DNA from: Massilia violaceinigra
GTDB taxonomy: Bacteria; Pseudomonadota; Gammaproteobacteria; Burkholderiales; Burkholderiaceae_D
DNA length: 64,000 nucleotides
Direction: 5' to 3'
Assembly (NCBI RefSeq): GCF_002752675.1
Contig: NZ_CP024608.1
Span: 5,704,001-5,768,000, forward strand
Shown here: positions 9,601 to 24,600 of the stretch, one piece after another
How positions within the stretch are numbered: the first letter of the stretch is position 1
How the letters are laid out: the number at the start of each line of letters is the position of its first letter
Position numbers and translations under genes: made by a program
Notes under the pieces: generated by a model
Databases searched by the model: none
Seen by the model: only the letters and a program-made list of their open reading frames with translations
What the model was told of the DNA's origin: nothing

Positions 9601-12600
9601 GTGCTCGACACGCTGACCCGGCCGTTGGCGTCCACGGTAAACGTGCCGCTCTCGTACGGGTGCTGCACCGCGCTATCGATGGCGTCCGAATACAGCGCAC
9701 GGAAACTGTACGTTCCCGGCGCAATGCCTTTGGTGTCGAACAGGAAGAAGTCGCCCAGCGATGCGGTCTGCGCAAGCACCGTTTCCGTCTCCGCTGCCAC
9801 CGGCGCTTCCATCTTGTACAGCAGGCGGGTGCTGGCCATGGCCGTCGGCGGCGTCGCCACGCGCAGGAACTGCTGGGTCGTGCCTCGCTCCTGTCCGCTA
9901 ACCAGGATCCACTCGCCATTGAGCGAACGGGTAAAGATGCGGATATTTTCGACGGGGCCCAGGACGTGACCAGTCCATTTCAGATCGGCCACGCCATCGG
10001 CCATCGACTCAGCCGTCACGATCTGTGTGTACGTATGCGGTTGCAGCGCCTCGGCCTTGGTCTCGGCGGCCCGGGTCACTTCCAGATAGTCGACGACGAT
10101 CATGTAATCCGCCGCCGGGGAACCGGCGGGAAGCGACACGCTGACCTGAAGTTCATTGTGGTAGAGGACCGTGGTGCCATGGGAACCGGTGCCATCATCA
10201 GGCCAGTCGGCAAATTCGGCAACCGCTTTGACCGTGTAATCGAGATACTTGACCCCCTCCAGCACCGTCGCCGTGGCCGCACCCGGCACGGTTTGCGCCG
10301 AGCCGACTTGTCCGATCACGTGACCCATCATGTCGTAGCGCGTTTCAGCGCGGACGAAGTCGCCGATCGCATCGACCGGATAATACCCGTCGAGCAGCGT
10401 CTGCAGGCTTTGCGCGGACGAGAAATTGGCCAGTCTGGTGGCGCCATTCGGCGCCGTGGCGGCGCTCATGATTTGCGCCGTGACCTGCCCCGCAATATTG
10501 TGATGGATGACCTTGTCGACCCCATCGCCCGCATTGGTGCGCCATACCTGGCCGCTGGCGTCATAGTCGGCATATTCGAACATCGTTCCGTTATGGCTGC
10601 GCGCAGTGAGCTCGCCGAACCCGTTATAGGTGTTCTGCTGATGATTCGCGACCATGGCCTCGTCGGCGACGTCGACCACGGCGGGGTGCGTGACCAGCTG
10701 CGTCTGATTAAGCTCGTACTTGAACACCTTGTTGCCCGCGCCATCGACCAGATACACCTTGGCGCTCAGGATATCTCCGATACCGCTCGGATTTTGCCCC
10801 GGCGGGTCGGTCCACGTCAGCACGTTGGCGGCGCTGGCATCGGCGATCGAAAAACCCGTACGCCGCACGACTGCGGGATCGGTGATGCCGTCCCTGGTCA
10901 CGTGCAATTCGGGTTCGAACTCGTCACGCAGGATGCCTTGCCTGGTCCGGTATTCCAGGTCCACGTAAATGGCCACCTTGCCCAGATCGGCAAAGCTCAG
11001 CTTGACCTTGTTCTCCCCCGCCCACTCTACCCTGGCCGACTCGGTCGGCGTCATCGACCCCAGCACCTCGGCTTTGGCCGGGTACTCAGGCGACGTTGTC
11101 ATCGTCCCCGGCGTGACCACGTCAATGACCCGTCCAAGCTTGTCGTAGCTGGTGATCTTGAAGCTGGTCATGACACGGCGCTCGCCCGTCTTGGCCAGGT
11201 CGGCCATGGTCGTCACGCCGCGCCACTCCTTGGCCACCCTTCCCGCCAGATCGTAAGAGGTATAGGCGAGCTTGTCCTCCGCATCGCGCGTTTCGATCGC
11301 CATGCCGTTGCGGTTGTACTTCGTCACGGTCGTGCGATCACGGTCGGCACCGGTCGCTGGCGGCGGCGGCAAGCCCGTGTCGCCGCTGGCGCCATTGGCG
11401 TAATCCGTGCGCACCACCACGTTGCCGTACACATCGCGCTGGAAGCCGACCATCACGATGCTGCCGTTCGGAGTAGCCTTGCGCGTGACAGCAGTCACCC
11501 GGCCAACCGTGTCGTAGAAGCTGCGCACTTCGCCGCCAAGCGCATCCGTGCTCAAAATCTGGTTGCCGACCGCATCATACTTAAACGTCGTAACCACGTC
11601 CTCGCGCAGGCGCGCACTGTCGGTCAGTACCGGCACCGCGCTGTCGACGATCACGCCGATCCGCTCTTCCGCGATTTTTTGTCCGTTATCGTCGAACTTG
11701 ATACCGCTGACACGGTCGTTCGCATTCGTACCGACTGCATCGTAGCCATCGTCGCGCCAGCCGTTCTTTTCATCGAGCAAGGTGGCGTATTCGCGAATGC
11801 CGACCACGCGCCCTGCGTCGTCATACTGCATTTCGGTCAGGTAACCGCCCACGTCACCGGCCACGCCGCTGACGCCGGCGCGCGAGGCGGCCAGCGACGC
11901 TGCCGTATTTGCCGTTGCAAACATGGCCGATTTATTGCCGCGCAGATCGTAGTAATAACGCGTGTCGCTTCCCACCGTGCGCTGCGTCGTCCGGTCGCCG
12001 CCATACACGCGCTGACGAATCACTTCACCAAACCGGTTGTAATCGCTGCGCGTGACTTTGCTCATCTCGGCGCCACCGAGCGCGGCGGCCGTGCCCGTGC
12101 CCGTGCCCAGCACATCGTAGACAAAGCTGGCCGACTCGACCACGTGCGTGGCATGGCCCAGCGCGTCATACACGGTGCTGATCGCGCGATCGGCCGCGTG
12201 CTCGCGCAGGGCGAGCTGTTTCTCGACGCCGGCAATCGTGAAGTCGGCGGCCGGCCGCGTGCCGTTCGGATATAAACCGGCCCCGACCTTGTCCTCGAAG
12301 CGCGCAAGGTCCGGTTGGGAGCGGATTCCGTCGATGAAGCTGACAATCACGTCGCCACGGGTGACAGTCTTGTCCTGCATCATCTTCAGATAGAACGTGG
12401 TGCCCTCTTCGCCCGGCAGGCGGCCCAGCGTCACCAGATACAGTTGCTTGATGAATTCGCTGTCCGACATCGTGGCGGGATAGAAGCCCTGCGTGCCCAG
12501 CGTGTCAAACATCGCCTGCGCTACCGCCGCTTTATTGCCGGCCGGCATTGCCGCGATCCAGTCGGCGAGTTCCGCCGGCTGCGGGGCGCGGCCAAGCATC

Positions 12601-15600
12601 GTCACCAACAGCTGCGACAGCATGCGTTCCCTTGCCGATGCCGGCTCGGCGAAGCGGGTCAGCCTGGTCACATTGCCGAAGGCATCGAACTCGCGCCCGG
12701 TGATGTAGCCGAGCGCGTCGATGTCGTAGCGCACACGGCCGAGTTTGTCGTACACCTTGCGCGTGACGTTGCCCAGGACATCTTCGTTCTTGACCGCATT
12801 GCCCAGCGCGTCATAGGTTACCGTGATGGTCGGCGCCGTCGCCGGCGTCGTCTCGACCGGGGCCAGGGACGACACGGAAGGACGCACATCGTTCGCCGCA
12901 TCGTAGACCGCCACGATCGGCAGGCGGGTTTTCACCTGGCGGCCCACCAGGTCGTACTCGTACGAGGTGGTACGGGCGTAAGCCGGCACATTGGCAGCCT
13001 CGGTGCGCGACTTGACCCGGCCAAGGGCATCGTAGGCGATCCGGGTTTCCAGCCGCACGGTCGACGCCGACTGATTATTGTCGACCACGTTAATCGGCGG
13101 CGTGCGTTCGACCGCCAGTTGGCCCGCCGCATTGTATTCGTAGTCAGTCACACGGCCGAGCTTGTTCGTATGCTCGATCTTATGACCGAGCGCGTCGTAA
13201 CGGAAATACTCGGTTTGCTTGAGTCCATCGGTACGCGCAACGGCGTTGCCCTGCGCATCGTACTCGACGCTGTTGATGCGGGCCTCGCCTTGCTGTGCCG
13301 CCATCTGCGTGGCCAGTTCCTGTTCCACGCTACTGGCCGGCAAGGTCACCGGCTTCTTGTATTCGATGGTCGTCTTCACGCGTCCCATGGCATCGTAGCG
13401 CGATTCGGTAACATAACCGCCGGCATCGATCGCAAAGCGCAATCGCCCTGCCCGGTCGTAGACGAACTGGGCACTGCGATCGAGCACAGGTTCGAGCTTC
13501 GGCTCGGCGCCAGGGTCGAGCTTCGGCGTCAGCAGGTCCTGCACATATTTTACCGATGCCCCCACCGGCAAGGTGGCGGCCAGCGGCTTCGCGTAGGCCA
13601 CCGTGGCAACCAGGTTGCCGAGCGTGTCGTAGCGGTTTTCCGTCACGCCGCCCATCACGTCGATGCCGTACACCACGCGATTGTTCAGGTCATACACCAA
13701 GCTGCTGGTATGAATCACCCGCTGCTGGTCGACGAAGGCCGTGGTCTGCTTTTGCACCACATTGCCTTTGGTGTCGTACACGACCTTGCTGACCGCGCCC
13801 TCGGCGTTGGTGGTGCTGACCAGACGGTGCAGCGCATCGTAGCCGAACGTGGTGCGGCGGTCGGCCGCGACGTCGAGTTGCGCCTCGTTGAGCCACGTCG
13901 CGATCGGCGTGCCCGGCACGCTCTCGGTACGCAGGAAGCTCGCCAGGTCGGTACGCGTCTCCAGCCTTCCCACTTTGTCGTACGTGTTGCGGCTGACCGA
14001 CCACTGGACGACGCCATCGGCCGCCGGCCCCTGGGCCGTCGCCGTGGCAACGACCCGGTTGGCCTCGTCGTACGCAGAACGCACCACGGCGTCGGCGCGC
14101 GTGTGATTGGCCTGCTGGACGGCGGCCAGCAAGGCTTGCGCGGACGGTTCCAGGGCCGTGAGCTGGGTTGCCAGCGCGCGCTCGACGACCACATTGCCGT
14201 TGACGTCGTATTCGCGGCTGCTGAGCGACCATACCGGCATGCCGCCGCTGCGCTGCTGGGCGCTGGCGGTCACCGCCAGGCGTCCGGCGGCATCGTAGGC
14301 GAAACGGCTTTCCACATCGGCGTCGCTGACCGGCACGCTGTCGATGCTGGCGCCGCTCGCGATCGTGGCCGCGTAGGCCCGGCTCGCGATGACCCGTCCG
14401 GCGCTGTCGTACTTCTGGGTAGTGAGCGCCCATTGCTGACTGCTGCCCTTGCCCTTGACCGCGGTGAGCGTCGCGGTAACCAGGCCGCGGCCGTCATAGA
14501 TAAAGCGCTGCTGCTGGTCGGCGCCGGCCGGATCGGCCACGCTTCCGTTCGCGATGGCCTCGCGGATCTGCGCCGCGCTCCATGCGGTATTGACCGGATT
14601 GGCATACTTGATGCGCTCGCTGACATTGCCGTTCGCATCGTAGCTGACGGCGGTCAGGGCACCGATGCCATTGACTTGCGCCACCACCCGTCCGTTCTTG
14701 TCGTACACCGTGCGCACCACGCTGTCGCGGCCGGCGTCGATAGCGGTCGACCCGGCCGTGGCCAGAACGTCCTGTTCACGCACCGCGCCAAATTCATCGT
14801 AGGCGGTCACGGTGTGGTTGCCCAGCGCATCGGTCTGGTCGACCACCTGGCCGCGCCCGTCGTAGTCGAAGCGCTGGACGCTGTCGGCGGCGCTGCGCAG
14901 GCTGTTGAACAGCTTGATGAAGGAGGCAATGTTCTGCCCACCCTGGAGCGACGACAGTTTGTACGGATCGATGGCGAGTGCCAGCTGGAACGATTCGCGC
15001 AGCTGGTTCAAGCCGTTGAACAGCTGGCCGCGCACTTCGCCCAGCGCGTTGACGGTGTGGCTGAGACGGCCATCGGCGTCGTAATAGAACAGCGTGCGTC
15101 CGCCCAGCGGATCGGTGCTGCTGATCCGGTTGCCCGCGGCATCGTAGCGATGCCTGACGCTGTTCGCGGCCCAGAACGCGTCGAGTTCGGCTGCGCTTTC
15201 CTTGCCCGTCAGTTTGGCTACCTGATCGGACGCCAATTCCGCCACCAGCCTGCCGGCGGCGTCGTAACGGCTTTGCGCGGTGCGCCCGGCGGCGTTGCCG
15301 GTGGTGCTGGTCGTCGAGATCACGTTGCCGAGACGATCGTACTGGTAGCGCATCACCGTGCCGCCCGGACCGGTAGCCACCTCGACCTGGTTTTTCGGGG
15401 TATAGGTATAGCTCCACACGCGGTCGGCCTCGCTCGGGCCTGGCCGCAGGCTGGCCAGTGTCGCGCCGGGCACCAGCTTGACCGCCGTGGCGTAGCGCAA
15501 GGTCGTGGCGACATTGCCGTTGTTGTCGTAGCGCGTCTCGGTCAGATATCCTTCGCCGTCGATGGCGCCGGCCAGCTGGCCGCGCGCGTTGTACAGGTAG

Positions 15601-18600
15601 GCCGTGCCCGATACAAGGCGCAGGCCGGCCGGACGCAAGTCGCTCAGGCTTCCGGCGGCGCGTTTGTCGGCCGGGCTCGGATCCTTGTAGACCAGGGTCT
15701 CGCGCAATTGCCCGCCGGCGCTGTAGCGCATTTCGGTCAGGTAGCCTTCGGGGTCGAGCTGGCCGGTCTTGTTGCCGTCGGCATCGTAGAAGAAGCGCGT
15801 GATGCGGTCGTCCGCCGAGCTGGTGTCGGTCACGCTGGCCAGTGCGTTGACGCCGGCCAGCTGGCCGACATCGACCGGCGTGCGGCGCGCCACCGCGGCG
15901 ATCAGGCGTCCGGCGCCGTCGTACGCATTGTGCGTGACGTGGCCGAAGGCGTCGACGGTGTCGAGCAGACGCCCAGCCTTGTCATACACGAGCCAGCTGC
16001 TGCGGTCGTACTTGGCGTCGGCTGCCGGAAGTGCGGCATCGCTGCCCGTCGCGCTGCGTTGCAGCGGCAGCTCGCGCACGTCGCCGTTGGCGTCGACTAG
16101 GCTGGCCGGATCGATGCGGTTGGCATAGCGCTTGATGCGCGATACCTGGTCGCCGGCATTGTAGAAGAACTCGGTAACACTGCCGTCGGCATCGATCTCG
16201 GCCAGCTTGCGCCCGGCAGCATCGTACTGGATGAAGTTGCGCTGGCCTGTCGGGCTCTGCACCATGCGCAGGCGCCCATTGCCGTCATAGGTGTACGATG
16301 AGGTTCCGGCAACGCCAGGTCCGTTCATGCTCGACTGGACCAGCTGGCCGCCACGGTCATACACCGACGTGGTGGTGCCGAGGTAATTGGTCACGGTCGT
16401 GATGTGGCCGCTGTCGTTATAGGTGCTGAGGGTTTCGTCGCCGGTCCTGGTGTCGCTGGTGCGCAGCAGGCGGCCCAGGCCATCGTAGCTGCGGTTGATC
16501 GCGCGGCCATGCGCATCGATCGTCTGCAGCAGCAATCCGGTCTGGTCGTAGGTGGAGTACTCCACGGCTCCTGAGCCGATGCCGGCGCCGGAGGCGTCGA
16601 GCGTCTCGTACGTGACCGTCGCCGCCAGCAAGCCGCGGGCGTCGTAGCGGTAGTCGCTCAGCACGGCAGCGGACTGGTCCACCGTGCCGGCCCATTCCTG
16701 CATCTGGGCCAGGCCAGGAATGCTCGCTTCGGCCAGTCCAGCCACGTTGTAGGTGGCGCCGGTGTAGACCCGGCGTGAGGCCGGCTCGTCCTTGGCCTTG
16801 TTGTCCGCAGCCGTGTTGTAGCGGTACTCGGTGACCCTGCCTTCGGGGCTGAGCTGGAAGCGCACCCTGCCGCTGGCATCGTAGACGTTGCGCGCGGTCA
16901 GGGCGCCACCCGGCGCCTGGTTGCCGCTGGCCGGTGTGGTGTAGGTGGTCTCGCTGAGCAACTGGCCGGGCACCGCGCCGAAGGTGCGCACCGTGGTTTG
17001 CACGCCGTCCACCTTGCGCGCGGTCTGGTTGCCGTTGCCGTCGTACAGGAACTCGGTCGTCACGCCGCGCGAATCGATGGTCTGGCTGACATTGCCCAGC
17101 GCATCGTAAAACACGCGCGTGGTCTGATTGGTGGCCAGATCGGTCACGCTCTCGACCTGGGCGAAGCTGTTGTAGGCGTACTTGACCTTGTGACCGAACG
17201 GGTCTTCCGTGATGTTGCCGTCGGCGTTACGGGTGAAGCGCATGGTCCGGTTCAAGCCGTCCGTGGTTGATGCCACCGCATAGCGCCCGCTGACAGGGTC
17301 GCGCTTGTAGGTCAGGCTCAGCTTGCTGCCATCTTTCTGGGCAATGCTGGAGATCCGATTGCTGTTGAGCTCGTACTGGTACACCGTCCAGTAGGTGTTG
17401 CTGTCGGCGATCATGTTGTCGTCCGGCGTCAGGTCGGTGGTGACCCGGGTCAGGCGATGCAATTCGTCGTAGGCATAGCGCATCCTGGTGCTGGTGCGGG
17501 AGGCGCCGTTCAGGGTGTAGTTGCTGCTCGCTTCGACCAGGTCGCCCGCCAGGTAGGTCAATCGCATGTTGTCGCCGTTGGTGGCGCTGATGCGCTCGAG
17601 CTGACCGAGCGTGTTGTATGCATAGGTGGTCACGTTACCCTGGAGGTCGCGCGCGGTCATCAGCCTGCCGCCATTGGCCCCGGAGTAGGTTTCCACGATA
17701 CCGCTGGCGCCATCGGTCCAGGTCCATACCTTGGCGGTGGCGTCGTAGGCGAGCGTGTCGTAGCCGCCCTGGCCGTCGACGCTGCGGTAGAGCGATCCGC
17801 CGACCAATACATAGACGCTTTCGGAGCCGTCGCCGTTCAGGCGCACCGGTACCCCGCCCGGGGTGGCGGTGCGCACGCTGCGGCCGACGCCGAATTCCCA
17901 TGGATTGGCGTTGGTGCTGTAGGAATTGTAGGTGCGCACCAGGCCCATATCGAGGCCGGTCGATTTCAGGCTGTCGTCGATGTCTTGCACGACCACGTTG
18001 CCGTTGATTGTGTTCAGACTGATCCGCTCACCGGACGCGCCGATGGCGCTGCCGCCTACCGTGATCTGGCCCAGGTTGGCTGCGTCGGTATTTTCCAGTC
18101 CCACCTGGCCCTGCTGGCGCATCGCGAGCTGATGGACCTGTTCCATGCTCAGCGTCGGACTGCCCGAGCCGAACGCAAAGAATTCGATTCTGCAATTCGG
18201 ATTGCTGAACCAATTCTCAATCGTGATCTGGTCCGTCGTCCTTACGCCGTTCGCGTCACGCAAGGTGATGCGCAGGTGCTCGCCCACCTTCTCGGCGATC
18301 AGATCAGCCGCGCTGATCTTGGCGCCAAAGCTGATCGTGTCCTTCCGGATCCCGTCGGCGTTGCCGTAGTCGAGGATCGTATCGTGCCCGTCGCCGCGCT
18401 CGAACAGGTACCTGTCCTGGCTGCCGCCGCTGACGATGCGGTCGTTGCCGGTGCCGGCCCGGATCACATTGCCCCAGGACAGCGGGCTGACCTCGATAGT
18501 GTCGTTGCCCGCGCCACCAATCAGGGTGTTGCCGCCCGTACCCTGGTCGATGATGGTGTCGTCGCCCGCGCCGCCATCGATCGTGTCGCTGCCGCCGGCA

Positions 18601-21600
18601 TCGGTGATGGTGTCGGCGCCGCTGGAACCGAAGGTTGCGTTGTCGGTGTTGTCGTTCGTATACGGGCCTGACAGGGCGAACTGGGCCTTGCCGATCATGC
18701 TGCCGTCATCGAACCAGAACTGTTCGATCTGGCAGCGCGACGAACCGTTCGTTTCAGCCGGGAACCAGTTGGAAATGACGATCTGATCGTTACGACTGGC
18801 GTTCAGGGGGTCGAGAATGGCAATCACGAGATCATAGCCGCTGCGCGTCACGTTCAGATTGGCGCGGGTGATCCCCGGGCCGAAGATGACGCGGTCGGTC
18901 GTTCCGTAGCCGTTGTCATTGTCGTAGATGGTGTCAACCCCATCGCCGCGGTTGAAACGATAGGTGTCGCTGCTGGCGCCTGCGTAGATGTAGTCCTGGC
19001 CAATGCCGCCAGCGAAAGTGTTGACAGCCCCCAACGCCCCGGAACCGCCGGTCTGCCCCTGGATCACATCGCTCCCGGCCCCGCCGTCGATCGTGTTGTT
19101 CGCGGTGTCCGTGTAGCGCACGAGATCGTCGCCAGCGCCGGCACTGACGTTGCCACCGGTGCTCGGCAGGATGATGGTATCGGCGCCAATGCCGCCGCTG
19201 ATGAGGTTACCCATGCGCGTGATCTGGGCGGCGCTGGTGCTGCTGCCGTCCATGAAGTCGAAGCTCTCGATCTGGTTCTTGCCGTTGGCCAGCGAGACAA
19301 ACCAGTCTTCCACGACGAGCTGGTCGTTCGCCGCCGCATTGGCCGGATCGGTGACCAGGACCACCAGGTCGTTGCCGGAACGGCTGAACTTCAGATGGCT
19401 GAGTGTGATGCCGGCACCGAACACCACACGATCGGCTGCGCCGCTGGCCACGTCCGCATCGATAATCCGGTCCTGGCCGTCGCCCCGGTTGAACAGATAG
19501 CTGTCGGCGCTGCCGCCGCCGATCAGGCGGTCGTTGCCCTTGCCGCCGGCGAGCGTGTTCGCTGCCGCCGAGGTGGCGGCCCTGGCATCGATCACGTCGC
19601 TGCCAGTGCCAGCGTCGACAAGATGGTTCTCGCCGCCTTTGATCGTGATGACGTCATTGCCCGCCCTGGCAATGATATGGTTGTCGAAGCCGGCCGGCAC
19701 CAGCGCGGTGTCGTCGCCGTCGGAGCCGTAGGTGATGCGGCTGAGCCGATCGAGATCGTCCCTGTCCCAGATAATGCCGTTGCTGAAGTGGACTTCCTCA
19801 ATCTTGTTGTCGCTTGAGGAACTGTAGTGGCTGGCGATGGTCAGTACGTCGGACGCCCCGTATTGCAGCACCAGATCGGTACCCACGCGCTTGATGGACA
19901 TCACATCGGCCGGCGTGACGTCGGCGAAGCGGATCTTGTCTGTCGTGCCCAGCGCACCGCCATCGATGACGCGGTCCATGCCGTCGCCCTTCGAGAAAAT
20001 ATAGGTATCGCTGCCGGCGCCGCCGTTCAGGCTATCGTTGCCGATACCGCCGATGAGGGTGTCATTGCCCTGGTTGCCATCGATAACGTCGTCGTCCTCC
20101 ATGCCGTACAGCTCGTCGTTGCCGACCATGCCTTGCACGGTGTCGTTGCCGCCACCGCCATAGATCACATCGTCCTCACCGCCGCCCGCCACGCTATCGT
20201 CACCGGCGCCGGAGAGGATGCGGTTGGCTTCATCGCTGACACCGGTGATCGCATCCTTGCCGTCCGTGCCGTAGGTCATGACGCGCTTGCTGATCTCGGC
20301 GCTGTCCCAGGTCACGCCATCGCTGAACCTGATCTGGTCGAGCTTCTGCGTGTTTGCATAGGAGGTAACGGAATGGAAATGGTTGAGCACGATCGCTTCG
20401 TCGTTGACGCCATATTTCAGCACCAGGTCATAACCGACGCGCTGGATCGAGCGCAGTTCGTTGGACTTGACGTCGGTAAACGCAATCGTCTCGCTCTCGT
20501 TTTCGGACCAGTGGTTGGCCGTGATCCGGTCGATCCCGTCGCCCCTGGACAAGACGTAGGTATCGCTGTTGATCCCGCCGTCCAGGCTATCGTTGCCGGT
20601 GCCGCCGATGAGCGTGTCATTGCCCGCTCCGCCCGCCACGGTATCGTTGCCGGCGCCGCTACTGATCTCGTCGCTGCGCGCGCCTCCCTGGAGCGCATCG
20701 TTACCGTCTCCGGTAACGATGCGGTTTGTCGCGTTGTCGTAACCGGCGATCGTATCGTTGCCCAGGGTGCCCGGGGTGACCGCCTTGTTGTCGATCATGT
20801 CGCGGTTCCAGGTCACGCCATCACTGAACCTGATCTGATCGAGCTTCTGGGCATTTGCGTACGAGACGACGGAATGGAAATGGTTCAGCACGACCGCTTC
20901 GTCGCTGACGCCATATTTCAGTACCAGATCGTAGCCGATGCGTTCGATCGCCCGCAGCTCGCTTGACTTGACGTCCAGGAACTCGATGGTATCGATCTCG
21001 TTGCTCGACCAATGCTCGGCCGTGATGCGATCGACGCCATCGCCTTTGGACAGGACGAAGGTATCGCTGCCCCGGCCACCGAGCAGGCTATCGTTGCCGA
21101 TGCCGCCGATCAGGGTGTCGTTGCCTTCGTCGCCGCCGACGGTATCGTCACCGGCGCCGCCCATGACCCGGTCGTCGCCGGCATTGGCCGATAAGGCATC
21201 GTTATCGAGGCCGCCGTCGAGCACGTCGTTACGGATGCCGCCACCGACCGTGTCGTTTCCGGCACCGCTATCGACGTGATTGCTGGCGTCGTCGTACCCG
21301 CTGATCGCATCGGCTTTATCGGAGCCATGGTTGATCGCCATCGCGCCCATCTTGGCAATGTCCCAGATCACGTCGTCGCTGAACATGATCCGGTCGATCT
21401 TGGAGGTTGCCGCCGCGCTGGCCACCGAGTGGTAATGGTCGGCGATAAGCACTTCGTCGCTGATCCCGTACTTCAGCACCAGGTCGTATCCGACGCGCTC
21501 GATGGCGCGCAATTGGGTCGATCCGACGTCGGAAAAGCGGATCGTGTCCATGGCGGCGGTGTTATCGACCGCATCGATGCGGTCGATGCCGTCCCCGATG

Positions 21601-24600
21601 GCAAAGACATAGGTATCGTTACCGGCTCCGCCCTTCAGAGTATCGTTGCCGATACCCCCGGCCAGGGTGTCATTTCCATCACCACCGGCGATGCTGTCAT
21701 TGCCGCTTCCACCCAGCACGCTATCGTTCCCGCCGGCGCCGGACAGCGTGTCGTTACCCTCGCCTCCCTGGATCACATCGTTCAATGCGCCGCCGGTGAC
21801 ATTGTCATCGCCGCCGAGCGCGTCGATACGGTTGCCGCCATCGTCATAGCCGGTAATCGTATTATTTTCGGCTGTGCCATACGTCATGACCAGATCGCGG
21901 ATCATCGATGTATCCCACGTCACGCCGTCGCTGAATTTGATCTGGTCGATTGCGTAACTACGGCTGGTGCCATAGAAGTGCTCGAGGATGGTCACCTGGT
22001 CGCTGATGCCGTACTTCACTACCAGATCATTGCCGTTGCGCTCTAGCGAGCGCAGACCGGTCGATTTCACATCGGTAAATTCAATCGCATCGATTTCCTG
22101 CGCAGTCGAGTTGGCAAGATAGATCTGGTCGACGCCATCGCCTGTCGTCAGCCTGAAGATCTCGTTGCCGCCGTCGCCATTGAGCCGGTCGTTTCCAAGC
22201 CCGCCAATCAGCAAATCGTTGCCGCGCCCGCCTTGCAGTGTATCGTTGCCTTCGCCGCCTTTGAGTACATCGTTCAGTGCGCCGCCCGTGACGTTGTCGT
22301 CCCCGCCGAGCGCATCGATACGGTTGCGTCCATCGTCATATCCGGTGATCGAATTATTCGCGGCGGTGCCATACGTCATGACCACATCGCGAATCATCGC
22401 TCTATCCCACGTTACGCCGTCACTGAATTTGATCAGGTCGATTTCGTAGGTGCCGCTGCCATAGAAGTATTCGTACACCGTCAGCTGGTCGCTAATGCCG
22501 TAGTTCAATATCAGGTCGCTGCCGATTCGCACGATCGAGCGCAGTTCGGTGGACTTGACGTCGGTAAATTCAATCGTATCCGTTTCATCTTTACCAGAAC
22601 CGCTGAGATTGATCCAGTCGATGCCATCCCCTTTGGACAGCCTGAAGATTTCCTTTCCCGCGTCGCCGTGGAGCGTGTCGTTGCCGGTTCCACCAATCAA
22701 CAGATCGTCGCCGTCTGCCCCCTTCAGCGTGTCATTGCCGGCGCCGCCTTTGAGTTCATCGTTGAACGCTGCGCCTGTAATGTTATCGTTGCCGCCGAAT
22801 CCATCGATCCGGTTGCGGCCGTGGACGTGCCCGTTCAGCACATCGTCACCCTCCGTCCCGGGTGTCCATACAACATCGAGGATTTTCTCCCGGTCCCACA
22901 TGACCCCATCGCTGAATTTGATCTGATCGATCGCGTAGGAGCCGGTGCTGCCATAGAAGAATTCGTACACCGTCACCTGGTCGCTAATGCCATAGTTCAA
23001 CACCAGGTTGCCGCCGATTCGCAAAACCGAGCGCAGTTCGGTGGAGTTGACGTCGGTAAATTCAATCGTATCCGTTTCCTTTTCACCAGAACCGCTGAGA
23101 TTGATCCAGTCGATGCCATCCCCTTTTGACAGCCTGAAGATTTCCTTTCCCGCATCGCCGTTGAGCGTGTCGTTGCCAGTTCCACCAATCAACAGATCGT
23201 CGCCGTCCGAACCCTTCAGCGTGTCATTGCCGGAGCCGCCTTTGAGTTCATCGTTGAACGCTGCGCCTGTCAGGTTATCGTTGCCGCCGAATCCATCGAT
23301 CCGGTTGCGGCCGTGGACGTGCCCGTTCAGCACATCGTCACCCTCCGTCCCGGGTGTCCATACAACATCGAGGATTTTCTCCCGGTCCCACATGACCCCA
23401 TCGCTGAATTTGATCTGGTCGATCGCGTAGGAGCCGGTGTCGCCATAGAAGAATTCGTACACCGTCAGCTGGTCGCTAATGCCGTATTTCAGCACCAAGT
23501 TGTTGCCGATTCGCACGAACGAGTGCAGTTCGGTGAACTTGACGTCGGTAAATTCAATCGTGTCCGTTTCCACCGCACTGGTACCGGCAAGATTGATCCA
23601 ATCGACGCCATCCCCCTTGGACAGCCTGAAGACTTCCTTTCCAGCGTCGCCTGTCAGGGTGTCGTTGCCGGTTCCCCCGATCAGCAAATCGTCGCCGCCC
23701 AAACCTTGCAGGGTGTCATCGCCGGCGCTGCCTTTGAGTTCATCGCCCAGCGCGCCGCCGGAGATGTTATCGTTGCCGCCGAGTCCATCGATCCGGTTGC
23801 GGCCATCGTTATAGCCAGTCAGCGAGTCGGCAAGCTCCGTGCCGGGGGTTGCCACGACAGCGAGAATTTTCTCCCTGTCCCACGTGATGCCATCGCTGAA
23901 TTTGATCTGGTCGATCGCATAGGAGCGGGTGTTGCCGTAGAAGAATTCGTACACCGTCAGCTGGTCGCTAATGCCGTAGTTCAACACCAAGTTCTTACCA
24001 ATGCGTTCAATCGAGCGCAGTTCGGTGGACGTGACGTCGGTAAATTCAATCGTATCCGTTTCCACCTCACTGGTGCCGGCAAGATTCATCCAATCGACGC
24101 CATCCCCCTTGGACAGTCTGAAGACTTCCTTTCCAGCGTCGCCGGTCAGGGTGTCGTTGCCGGTTCCCCCGATCAACAGATCGTCGCCGTCCCCACCCTC
24201 CAGCACGTCATTGCCGGTTCCGCCAATCAACAGATCGACGCCGCCCGCACCTCGCAGCGTGTCATCGCCGACGCTGCCGTTGAGTTCATCGTCGAGCGCA
24301 CCGCCCGTGATGTTATCGTTGCCCCCGAGCCCATCGATCCGGTTGCGCCCGTCGTTATATCCGGTGATCGAATCGCCGCCCGCGGTGCCGAGGGTCGCCA
24401 CGGCAGCAAGAATTTTTGCCTTGTCCCAGATGACGCCATCGCTGAATTTGATCTGGTCGATCGCGTAAGTGCCGGTGCTGCCATAGAAGAATTCGTACAC
24501 CGTCAGTTGATCGCTAATGCCGTAGTTCAACACTAGGTCGCCGCCGATTCGCACAATCGAGCGCAGTTCGGTCGACGTGACGTCGGTAAATTCAATCGTC

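Noticed and set aside
8310..12275. 1,321-codon plus-strand open frame, and similar ones at 12315-16100, 37193-41869 and 45350-48946
   Set aside because: They lie antisense to the giant RHS and NRPS genes, have Arg/His/Val-rich low-information translations and no domains. They arise from high GC and codon bias on the other strand.
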